The translations under genes and the position numbers were made by a program. Positions 1 to 10,800 of a DNA stretch of 64,000 nucleotides are shown piece after piece. The notes below the pieces were generated by a model. That model was not told where the DNA came from, did no database searches, and saw only the letters and a list, made by a program, of their open reading frames with translations. Location of the stretch: positions 20,599,101-20,663,100 of the forward strand of contig CM033396.1 in the NCBI GenBank assembly GCA_019426215.1, written 5' to 3'. This DNA is from Buddleja alternifolia (Eukaryota; Streptophyta; Magnoliopsida; Lamiales; Scrophulariaceae). Each line of letters begins with the position of its first letter. The first letter of the stretch is position 1.

Positions 1-31
1 ATCAAGTGCTTCTTACCATTTCTTCGCAACA

Positions 32-3000
32 ATGGATTTTCCACCACACCATTCAATGCACACCCTGACCTCTTTAATTCCTCAGGTGTCTATCTTGGAT
101 TGTGAGGAGGCATCAGACCTCTACGAGGAAATTAGGGCATTCGAAGCCCATTACTCCGATGCCAAGGTCTCCTCTCTCAATACGACGTATATCATCCCTT
201 CATGGGCCTCCGACCGTCGCGGTCAGACTCTTAGCCATCTGGCTTTGGGTCCCTGTTTCGAGTTATCTGCCTTCAAAATCGATGCTCTGTATGTTCCCAG
301 TCTACTCGGGACCTGGCCTTCCCTTAAGTCTGACAATGCCCCGATTTTCCTTAAGGGGTCCCACAAATTGGCTTGGATCAACTCGATGAAACCAACCATA
401 GGCTGGATTGGCAATACGGATGCCTTTCCCTGGTTTAATCGCCTCAGTCGGTTTCATGCTAAATGGGAGAATAATCGAGTATTAGGGCTAATTCGGATAG
501 CCTGCTACCAAACTCTTCCTTTCGAGCAGGTAATAACGGATGCCTTTTCTCTCTCGTGGCATCCTTCATATAACTGCTTCATATTGCCTCGAGGATTTCA
601 AACGTTCACCCTCGAAGACGTGGCTGTTATTACCGGAGTATCGCCCTATAGGGTTGTACTTCGAACTGGTGAAGAGGAGGGTGATGCTCGAGCACTCTTG
701 AAGGCTACCAATACCTGGTTTAAATACCATGGCAAAAGTGGGGGCACCAATATCTCTTACTCAGGATTAGTTAAACACTTCGTCGAGATGGATGATGAGG
801 TTACTAACTTCGAAGAGGTACTATTCTTGAATTATGTTTTCTGCCGCCTATTCATGAATGCAGGTTGTGCAGTCAACAAGACATTCTTGCGTCTGGCTGC
901 CAATATTGCTACAACTTTGGATCCTGTCGAATTGGGCCCTTTCATTCTAGCCCACTTTTACAGGATGATGTTTCATATTTACGAAGACCCTTCGAAGGTT
1001 AAGAAGGTTGCGGGTCCGTTATGGTTACTAACCTGCTGGTCATTCTTATACTACCCGTAGTTGCTAAATATCAGGACTCCATCATCCGAGGAGGAATCCC
1101 AGTCCTCGAATATTGTTCAACCCATTTCGAATTGGGCATGTTATGGGGAAGCTACTGTAAACCTCTTGATTCCCCTCGAGAAAGCCTCCTATCTATTAGT
1201 AATAAGTGCGGTGTACAACCCTTTGCACATCTCGACCTGGTGCCCATTCTTCGAAACCAGATATGATCAGGCCCCGACTCATTGGTCCCATGTGACCCTG
1301 CCATCTTGGCTACTTGAGGTTGATTCCCTAGAGCGGACTGATGACAATCGCCCTTATTGGAGATCTATCATTTCCTCTCGAGATCTCCTATATGCGGATA
1401 ACAATCCCAGAGTTGAGGTTTACAATCGTCAGGTATTCCTTCAATATTCTTCATATTCTATATTTTGAGTGAATTCGAGTGAATACCCTCTTTTATTTAT
1501 ATATTACCCTTTTTTGCTGTTGTGCTCGAGACAGTTTGGCATTAACCAAAGCTTCGCTCTACCTTTTCTGGGCACTTTGAATCACCCTTGGTCAAGTAGA
1601 TCAAACATCTTTCCCATGACAAAAAGGGAATTGGCCGAGGCAACCATTCGAGGGAAACCTTTCATCCAGGTTGTCGTTTCCCCTATCCCGGCCTTTTGTA
1701 TGATCTTTCGAGTGGATCCCCAATTTGTCGAGTTCTGGAATCAAGTCCTGCAGCGTAATTTTTCGAGGCAAATCATTCGAAAGTTGGTCATGGATGCTAC
1801 AAGACTGTGTTCGGGATCTGTCCAAATGAATGCACTATCAGTAGTGCTGTCTTCTGAGGTATGGGTAACGAAAGATCTTTCTTTTTCCATTTCTGTTTTG
1901 CACTTTAAAGTATCTTGATCTTTTGACTTCGGTTTATATAAACAAGATGAGGCATATGTTATCCCCTTTTCACTTACATCGGGGTGGAGATTCGAGAGGG
2001 ATAACCCCTCAGCCCAAGCACATGAGAGGCTTTACCATGCCCTTCGAGAGTCTGAAGCTCTAGCGGTGCCTCCTCTCAGATCTATTCCACCTGCCCGCCC
2101 CTCAAGGGCAGACAAGGCCAAGGCCCCAGCTACTGCTACATCTCCACCTGTCACTCGAAGACGCTGAACTGGGGGCATTACCATTTGAGAATCGTCCCCA
2201 GCTCTTCAAACTGCTGCCGAGGACGAAGATGAAGATGGGGATGCGCCCCTGGTGTTCTAAAGGCATAAATTACATGGGTCTTTCGAGGCTGGTAAGTTTT
2301 TTCTTTACCGATTCACGAATTTTTTGCTATCTTTCTTTGTTTTTATTGAAAAGTATTTGCATGCAGGCCCTTCGAGTGAGACCCCTTCTGGAGTGATTCC
2401 TCCGCAAGAAACCACATATGCTGAAACTCTAGTAATTGAGATAGAAGATGAGGCTGAATTGGATATGCCCTTACTGGCAGATATTCCATTATAGGAGCCC
2501 TCACATAATGTCCCATCTTTTTTAGGAGAACGTACTCAAGTCCTCAAGGACCATTCCTCAGGTATGTCTCCTAGCGATAACTTAATTTCTGCTTGTACAA
2601 CAATTTCTTAGATTGGATTTTCACAAATCCTTCATTTTGTAGATTTTGAAGAGACCTCAATATAGAAACCTGCCCTTGTGGCGGAAGAGGAAGCCATCGG
2701 TGAAAGAACTCTCGAGTTAGGTTCCCCACAGCCTACCGAACGCACTGTTGAAGTTCCATCATTCGAAGGTAAGGTTAACTATGTCAACATTTGTTCAATA
2801 TGATTATTATGATTTTAACCTTTTATTCCTTTAGGTATTGAAATCACCCCTGAGGAAATTCTCGAAGATCAAATCCTGACTCAATCTCTTGAGATCGGGG
2901 ATGCCCCATCTACTTCGAACGCAGTTGTGCCTACAAATGTCGTCTCACTCGAAGGTAAGCATATTTGTTATGTTATTGTACATCGGTTGCATGAGTCTTT

Positions 3001-3573
3001 ATGTCCCTTAAGTTGCTTCATGTATTATTCCCAGGGAATGTTGGACTCATGTCCTTCTCGAGGGCTAATTTTGGCGAAGCCCTTAATGCTATCAAACTTG
3101 ATCCGACCAACCAAGAGCTACTCGGGAGGACTCGTTCGCTCCTGGATGGTGCAACACCGAGGATTGCTTTCCAGTGTCGTCCTATGTTTTTCGCGGCGAG
3201 GCAGATGTTCGAGAGTCGCCTGACGGCTATCCACGGTTTGATCGATCAGGGTCTTACCCCTTTCGAGGAAGAGATTCACCCTACGGGATCCCAGCAATTG
3301 GGTCAACTTCAGGTTCGAGTCCCCAATCTGGAAAATACTCGAGCAAATTATCTGGCCCAAGTCGCAGAATTAGATGCCAAGATCACTGGTCTCCAAGCCG
3401 AGAGGGACCATCTTCTAGATCTGGACAACAAGACTGGTGAGGAATTGGCGTTTCTTAACAATGCTCTACTCACACAGGAGTTCGAGACGATGGTGAAGTC
3501 GGCCTTGCTCGAGAAGGACGCCTTCATTCTAGCTTTAAATGTATTGATAGACTCTTTACGTTTTCTAGAGTAG
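32..3573 (+). pseudogene. Antisense accessory gene of element G with plant mobile domain, seven exons
   Basis: It encodes a plant mobile domain (PMD) protein, a family found in plant transposons and in host proteins of the MAIN/MAIL type that act in silencing; its role in a retroelement is unknown. Predicted exons are 32-1432, 1535-1858, 1952-2291, 2367-2561, 2643-2768, 2835-2954 and 3035-3573. Every junction is GT-AG and keeps frame (two phase 0, four phase 1), giving 1,015 codons. The PMD core includes LEDVAVITGVSPY near residue 195; later exons are acidic and low-complexity; the last exon looks coiled-coil. Six in-frame stops (1058 TAG, 2165 TGA, 2186 TGA, 2258 TAA, 2492 TAG, 2663 TAG) each fit a C-to-T change from CAG, CGA or CAA. 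It runs opposite to pol and ends 38 bp from the integrase stop. Exon limits are my prediction, without transcript evidence. Confidence 0.82.
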
Positions 3574-3611
3574 TTATGTAGATTAGTACTTTCGAGTAGT
3601 AATTTCCTACT

Positions 3612-5139
3612 CTAATTTTTGTTTATAAACAAGTTGCCAGTTTCTGGCATTCTTTCGAATATAATATCTGCATTTCCTTGCCATATACTTGGGGTATATT
3701 TCTTCAAATGTTTTGCATTTAAACTCCTCCCATATTCTTTACCATTTAAATACTGAAGTCTAAATGAGTTTCCCGATAATTTGCTTGAGATTGAAAATGG
3801 TCCTTCCCATTTAGGCGACCATTTTCCAAAAAAAAGATCTTTCGAGCCTTCTGGCAATATTATTTTCCAAACTAAGTCCCCTACTTCGAAGGATCTCGTC
3901 TTGACCTTTTTATTATAGCTTTTTTCCACTTTCGTCTTTTGGAATTCGATTTGTTGTAACGCCATTACTTGAATCAGTTCGTGGTTCAATTTTTCAATGG
4001 TCATATTCTCGATATACTCCTCTCGTGTGAGTTTCGATTGTTCCAAAATCCTTTGAGACTTGATATTTATCTCCATTGGTATAACAGCCTCGTGATCGTA
4101 CACTAATTGAAAAGGTATAACCCCTAGGCTATCCTTCTTGATAGTCCTTAATGCCCATAAAGTATCAATAAGTAATTCGTGCCAAATCTTAGGATTGTTT
4201 TGTATCATTTTCGAGATACATCCTTTAATTAACTTATTTGAAGATTCAGCCTGTCCGTTTGCTTGAGCATAATAAGGTGTTGAATTCAACAGCTTTATCT
4301 TAAACTGACTCAGAAATTTGAACATCTCTGTGCTGTTAAAAATCCTAGCCTGGTCAAAAGTTATAGACTCAGGTATCCCAAATCGAGTTATAACATATTC
4401 CTTAATGAAATCAACCACCAGCTTCGAATTGATGTTCTCGAAGGCCTTAGCCTCAACCCATTTAGTAAAGTAGTCTGTAGCTACCAAAATATAACTGTGC
4501 CTCTTTGAAGAAGCTGGCTTTATCTCTCGTATGATATCTATAGCCCATCCTCGAAATGACCACGGTTTTACAATTGAGTTCAACTCAATTGTAGGCTGCC
4601 TTAACACTTTGCCATATTTTTGACATTGTCTGCAACCTTTGCGTAATTTATGCAATCTCGAAGGACAGTCGGCCAGTGAAAACCATATTGATGTATCAGC
4701 CATCTCATCTTTTGGACAACTTGATGAGCACCGCAAATCCCTTCGTGGGTTTATGCCATTATAACCAAGGCGTCCTCTAAATCGAGGCACTTTAATAAAA
4801 CTCCTTGAGGGTCTTTTCGATAAAATTCTTGCCCATCATAAAAATAATGGTGAGCCATCAGTTTTAACTTATTCGAGAATCCTCCTTTGGTTGGATCCTT
4901 CAAGTATTCTATAATCTCGAGACACCAAACTTCTTTCTCTTTGAAGATATCAATTTTATTGACTTGCAACGCCCTATGTTCGAAGGGTAGCAGAATCCTT
5001 GTCTCGAGCTGAATCATTGACTCGAGTAAGTCAGGATCGATCCTATATCCTGATGCTATTTGGGCCAGATCATTGGAAATTTGATTCTTTTCCCTTGGCA
5101 CGTGCGTAATTTCTACTGACTCGAAAAATCTTAATAGTT
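3612..5139 (-). pseudogene. pol: Element G pol 3' part: end of second RNase H, then integrase
   Basis: Reading right to left, the segment opens with the end of the archaeal-type RNase H region (VPREKNQISNDLAQIASGY). A linker and an HHCC zinc-binding module follow (HEGICGAH, later CRQCQKYG), then the DDE integrase core. Its catalytic residues are visible in WAIDII, ITFDQARIF and ANGQAESSNK, and a C-terminal chromatin- or DNA-binding tail contains VGDLVW and WEGPF. The product would insert G's cDNA into chromosomes. A stop follows VIMA near 4751 and a one-base frameshift lies near 4640, so the frames 4751-5101 and 3612-4790 belong to one ancestral polyprotein. The upstream half of this RNase H is at 56573-56994, beyond inserted element A. 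The antisense PMD gene ends 38 bp past this stop. Confidence 0.85.
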
Positions 5140-5144
5140 GATGT
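5140..5144. repeat. Target site duplication of element A, left copy (GATGT)
   Basis: GATGT directly precedes the TGTTAGA start of element A and recurs directly after its CCCAACA end at 56568-56572. A five-base duplication is what copia integrase makes. Confidence 0.93.
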
Positions 5145-5980
5145 TGTTAGAGAATATGCCCTCGAATGCCATAAAGAGGATAGATTTATAGGGCATAAAC
5201 ATTGTAACTAAACTATGGTTTTTCTATTAATATAAGGCCGTTGATTATTGTTTTCTTATAGGCATTTATAAGGTGTGAATAAACAACGTAAAGTCCTTGA
5301 TGACAAGGCGAACTTTCTACCTCCTATGGGATAGGAGGAAAGGCACTAGAATGGTTTGACCCTTGACATCTAAAAGAGTTCGCAAGTCTAAGAAATATTG
5401 ATTGGGCATCAATAGTGAATAAAGACTTGTATGATGTAAGTTTCGACAGACAAAGTGTCAGTCGTACATTATGGAAATGGTAGTGGGAACTTATATCATA
5501 GACGTGTCACTTGGACAGATATGTTCGAACACGGCTCACATCAGTTCATCACATGGGTATTCACTCATTGACAGTCAATGATGAAACTGATAAGTAGTGA
5601 TAGGTACGTGTGAACCTTTGACCTGAGAAATCGAGTTGAAGATGTACTTGTGACATCAAGTCTTTCATTAGAGTAGTTAGATTCAAATCACATGTTGGTG
5701 GAATCGACCTCGAAGTGCGACTTGATGGGCAAGTAGCATTGTTAACTGATTTGCAATATGGATTTTATTCTCTCATAAGTGAATGAGTAAAATATCCTAT
5801 GCGATCATGAATATGTGAGGATGAAAGTCTTTGGCCAAAGCATTTAAATACCTCGACTTATTATGAGCTTAGGCATATGGTCAAGTTATATGAGTTTGAC
5901 TTTAAACCATGACTCTTACTTGACTGGGATATAAGAATAAAAGGTTTATACACGTATGGTATTTACGGCGTAAAGGTTTG
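5145..5980 (+). repeat. Element A 5' LTR, first part (interrupted by element B)
   Basis: It matches 53696-54430 and the start of 55691-56567 with about 3-4% difference by eye. It starts TGTTAGA. Element B interrupts it after GTTTG at 5976-5980, and the LTR resumes at 19964. Joined, the LTR is about 1.6 kb. Confidence 0.92.
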
Positions 5981-7570
5981 TGTTGGTCCCAAGTGGCATA
6001 CAAAAGTGTCTAGAAGGGGGGGTTGAATAGACCCTGAAGTCTTTTTCGACTTCAAAAGATTCGTATTGAAAAGGTTTTTGGGCGCTTGAAAAGTAGACGC
6101 TTGAAGTGTCTAACACTTGACTTAAGCGTTCACTGAAAATATAGGCGCTTTGTAACCAAAAAGAAAATATAGGTGCTTTGGTGAAGCGTCTAACGAAGAC
6201 TGTTTTTATAAAGCTAACTTAGATTTCAAGACTTAAATACTACAACCAAATAGGTTTGAGCGTTCACTTCTTTGATCAGTGTTAGCACATTGGAATAATT
6301 TTTGGAGTCTTCTCTTTGGTAAGCTTTAGCGTCACAGAAAGTGTATTTAGTTGCTTAGCGTTTGATTAAGTTTTACTTTATCAGACTATGATATGACAAT
6401 ATGAATGCTGAAAGTAAAGTAAAGAACAATATTTGTAAGGTTCGTTGGGTGGTGTAATCCCAACTACGTCCTTCTTCTCCTTGAACACTTGGAGGCAATC
6501 CACTAAAATGATTCTCAAAGAATCACACAGAATCTTCTACAAATTAGGGAGAGATGGATGTCGATGACTTGAGCTCCTTGATCACACAGATTTCTGCTCC
6601 AAATCACTTCAATCCCCTTGCTTCTTTCACCCAGAAATATGGCAAGTATCCAACTTCGACTTCACACAGATCGCGAGGCTTGGATAGGGGTTTTTCTAAA
6701 CGGTTTGTTTGATTTTGATGAAGTTCAAACAACTAGGAATATCTTAGTGGTAATGTGGGTTTCTCTAAAAAGAGTGTTTGAGATATTAGTTGACTGTCTC
6801 AGGATTTGAAGAAAAGTAAAGAGAATATTTTCTTGAAAGTTTTGGCTTTTCTGAGATTGTAAGGAATGAGACTTCAATGCAACAACAATTCGACTTGATA
6901 ATTGTTCTCTATGTTTGGCTTGTTGTTGAAGTCCTATTTATAGGAATTCTTGGAAAAAGTGTCCGTTTGACACATGCAAGAGCGCGTGTCTCTCACTTCC
7001 GCGAGTGAACAACTTTTGTCCTTTTTCCTGAAAATCTGCTGCACAAAAGTTGGTGCTGCAGTCTTTGAATAGTTGACAGTCCAATAGGGTGGCTTCTCCG
7101 TACGTCTGAAAGTGCTTATCACATTTAATGCTCTTATCAGCATTTAATGCATTTGAATTAAATGTCCGTTGGCATTTAATGCTTTGAGAATATTTGCATT
7201 AAAACTCCTTCTGGACTTAGAAATAAATTCAGGTGAAAATAGTCATTGATAGACGCTTATTCAACCTTGAATCACTTCTATCCTATAGGGTGACGCTTGG
7301 TGTAGTTGGTCATTCTAGACGCTTGGAGTCTTCATCTTTATTCAAACTTCAGGCGGTTGAGTCTTCAAACTATACTTCTAATAAACTCACTCAGAACATA
7401 TCAGACGCTTAGTCTAAGACAGCTTAACCTATCAATCGAAAAATAAGAATAAAGCAAAGCCTATTACAAATCTAACGCTTCAAAGCTGAAAGACAAACTT
7501 ACATATTTTTGGGGTCTAACAAAAAATCCTAATTGTCATCATCAAAACATCTAACATGAAATTCCTAACA
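5981..7570 (-). repeat. Element B left LTR (3' LTR in element sense)
   Basis: 1,590 bp from TGTTGGTCCC to CCTAACA. It is a direct repeat of 18401-19963. It is longer mainly because of an extra 29 bp near 6153-6181 that partly duplicates neighbouring sequence. Short ORFs inside it recur in the other LTR and look non-coding. Confidence 0.93.
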
Positions 7571-7584
7571 ATTTCCCCCTTTTT
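7571..7584 (-). other. Element B polypurine tract
   Basis: Read on the minus strand, AAAAAGGGGGAAAT abuts the left LTR. This is the expected position and composition for the plus-strand primer of reverse transcription. Confidence 0.85.
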
Positions 7585-7800
7585 AATGATGGCAATACTT
7601 ACTCTTTTATAGTTCAAGAGTTAGACAGCCAAAATAAAAGTTAGCTTTGATTAGATACGGTTAGTTAAAGTTAGTTACGCTTCAACGAGATGTTTCAGCT
7701 GAAAAATGCATTTTATATATATCAAGGATTACAAGCATTTTTACAACTAAACAAACAAAATATAAGAGACAAGAATATAGATACTGCAAATAAAAAAGCT

Positions 7801-10800
7801 TTAATGACTTGATCTAACTTTGTATCGCTTGGGCATTTCAGCTCGGATAGCTTCAGTCAGATTATCTTCCAAGGTCATCATCGCTTCATGATCTTTGTTG
7901 ATTATGAGCTTATTTTCTTCTTGTCGTCTCTTCTTGAAGACAGTAAAGTGTTTGTCCCAATCAGTTGGATCAATACCAATATACCTTAGACAAATTCTGA
8001 AAGTTCGGATGAAGTCAGACATCTGCCTCTCTTCAGCTAAAATTTTTGGGTCTGAAGGTTCTGGAATGGATGTTCTTTGAAGAGGGATGTCAAACTGTTC
8101 TAATATAGCTCTTGTAGGTATTGGTAGATTTGGATATAGTGCTCTTGGAGGTTCCCTTAGTGTTCTACTAGGCGCTCCAGAGTCACTTACTGTAAAAGCA
8201 GTTATCCAAGATGGGAGACTTAGCGCAGAAGGAGAGGTTAAGACTTGACGCTTAAGAGGCGTAGGCTCTTGAGCTCTTGAACTAGACGTTTTCCTCTTTT
8301 CTCCTTTCTTCTTCTTTTCCCCCTTATTGCCATCATCAGACTTTAGAAAGTGTTTTGTAAGTAAACTGACCTGATGAGCAATCTGAGACATAGAGTCTGA
8401 GATGTCGTCCAGACGCTTGTCGAAGCGTTCTTGCAGGGCGAGAAGCTTGGCGTTGGTAGCATCATTCAGAGATGTCTCTAAGGTTTCGAGGCGCTTTTCT
8501 AACTCTTCTTTCATGGCAAGTTGGTGGGCATGAGTAGCATCATGCATTTCTTAAAAAGTTTGTTTGCACTCACCAACAGCCGCTTGAGCTGAGCTACGCA
8601 TATGAGCAATTTGAGCGCTCATAACGTGAGACTCAATATTTGCCAAATTGTCTTTAATCCAGTGAAGGGATTCTTCATTCTGAGTAGCATGAGCACTGAT
8701 ATCCTCCAGAACGGATTTGAGCAAAGGACCAAAAGATTGACTCTCATCTAATTGAACCGCTTGAGGAGTCGGTCACTTGAATCTGGATGAGTGTTTCAGA
8801 GAGTCAAGGGGAGCTTGATATGCTGGATCAAAGACAGTACCTCGTATGTCAAGAGAGAGATCTTCAGCAATATCAGCTTCAACCGGTTCAGGAGCGTCAG
8901 GAATATCCTCTGGTTGAGACGCTTGAACGGGTTCTTCAGCAGACGCTGGAAAACTGGCAACTTCAGAAGTGGACGCTTCAATTATCTTAGCAGGGGCTTC
9001 CTCAAGTGCTGACTCTGTTTGGCGAAAGTCATCGAGTTGGAAGTTCCAATTCGCTAAATCGGCAAGAGAAGTGGACGAAGCTTCCAGAAGTTCAGTAAGT
9101 CTGGATCGAGAGCAACAGAAACCATAAATAAATGTGCGAAGAGGACTATCAATGGCCCTGATGTGCATGGGACCAATGATGTCAAGCACATGATGCGGAA
9201 AGACTTTGGACGGCGCTTGACAGATAGAGAAAATGGAGTCTGGAGAGGAATTTTGAGAGAATCCAATCAAGCAGTCAGAGGGAAGAGACTTGAGACGCTG
9301 ATCCTCAGGCACGTAAGTAGCGTAGTACTCTTATAAATACGGATAGATCGCTTGAGCTAGTACATGATTTCTTTCTAGCAGTGAGAGGACAAACTCATAA
9401 TGATTGAGTACCTCTTTGCGGATAGAAGGGAGCAGTGGATATCCTCGAAAAGAATTGATGACGGAGCCGTTCCATTATCTGAGATTGGCAGTGAAGATTT
9501 TGTCGAAAAGAGATAATGGAGTCATAATCTTCACCATCAAGTTAAAATTATCTTCGCAGTGGCTGGGAGCGAAGTTCAGGCTAGTAGTTTGAGTACTGCC
9601 ACTGGTAGACGCTTGAGCGTTGAAATGTAAAGGAGTAATGGACAGTCTGTGAAGCTCTTGACGAAGACATTGTTCAACTTGATGTCTAATGAGTGGGAGC
9701 TTGAGAACAGGTCCAACTCTCTGTTGACGCTTCTTCAGGCAATACTTGGCGAAATGACGCTTCTTGTCATGCATGCCTATGCCGAACAAATGGGGAGCTT
9801 GAACTAATTCTGAGAAAGTGTACTTGTTGCCCACGCAAGCTTCAACCCAATAGACTTCATTCATGCAGTAGTCTGTGCCAGCGTTGACAATAGCTGTAAT
9901 GCCTTCATGGTGAATGTCCCTGATAGATTCAAAACGGTATCTATCGGTCTGATAGTTAGCATTCCAGACGCTATCAAAATATGCATCAGCTTCAGTTTGG
10001 ATCAAATCTGTGAGAGATTCTAGACGCTCGCCGGCATGAACTGCTTTATTTTTCCATAAGCGAAGTGGATTGACCAGAGCTAGGTTTTCAGAACTGTTTG
10101 CAATATGAGGAAAGTGTGTGTAGCCTTCTCGGTTCAATACTGCCTCTGATGGATTGAGAAAGCTAGGGCGAAGAGGCTCATACACACGAATATTATAGTC
10201 TCTGAGAGCAAAACCTGTACTCTTGTTGTGGCCATAGTCGAAGTAATATGCCAGATCCACATCACATCTAGGAGTTTGACCTCCTTGTCTGTCTTGTTGA
10301 AGAATGAGAGAGGACGGTATTTGACCAGGAGTTTTTCCTAGTTCAATGGCTCTATAATACTTTCTCTCAATTTCTGTCATCTCAGTGTTAAACACTATAT
10401 CCCTGATTTTATTGTCGATATCAATCAGCAGGGCAATCTCATTCTCAGCAGCAATATATCTGTCTTCATTATATCCGGCAGGAATGATATCTTCTTCAAG
10501 TGCTGGAGGCATGTAGTTGATTGAATGATCAATCGTCTTCAGCAAGTCCAGTTGGAAGAAGTGCCTTGGCTTTGTAACGTCTTCAGCAACGCTCTGACCT
10601 TCTGAGCGTGCCTCTGTTATAGCTAGAACAGTGATTGATGACTGAACCTTTTTGAGAGCAGGTTCTTCAGGTTCAATTGCAGCAGCTTGTGCGGCAATGT
10701 CTTTGGCAATCGCCACAACTTCGATCATCTCAACATCTAAATGGACATCGGTTGACGCCTCAGCAGCAGCGGGAACTAAAGCTGTAACAAAAGAACTATC

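Larger units (their letters stand above)
1..5144 (-). mobile_element. Element G, left fragment: Tat-type Ty3/gypsy retrotransposon
   Basis: This is the downstream part of a large Ty3/gypsy element read on the minus strand. It holds the end of the second RNase H, the integrase and, beyond it, an antisense accessory gene. The element continues at 56568-59033 and 62872-64000 and runs off both window ends, so its LTRs are not seen. Assignment to the Tat lineage rests on two RNase H domains in series before integrase and on an extra ORF between integrase and the expected 3' LTR; both are known traits of Tat elements. The 5 bases GATGT at 5140-5144 are repeated at 56568-56572, which marks where element A cut G in two. 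Confidence 0.85.

Noticed and set aside
3174..3440. Alternative frames over the last exon of the PMD gene (3118-3360 minus, 3174-3440 plus)
   Set aside because: They are shadows of exon 7, whose frame joins the upstream exons without any shift.
6618..6809. Short repeated ORFs inside LTRs (6618-6809 with 19010-19201; 6934-7143 with 19330-19536; 25822-26181 with 38617-38976; 40374-40616 with 51680-51922)
   Set aside because: They recur only because the LTRs are repeated. They lack similarity to known domains, and unequal decay between copies gives no sign of coding constraint.
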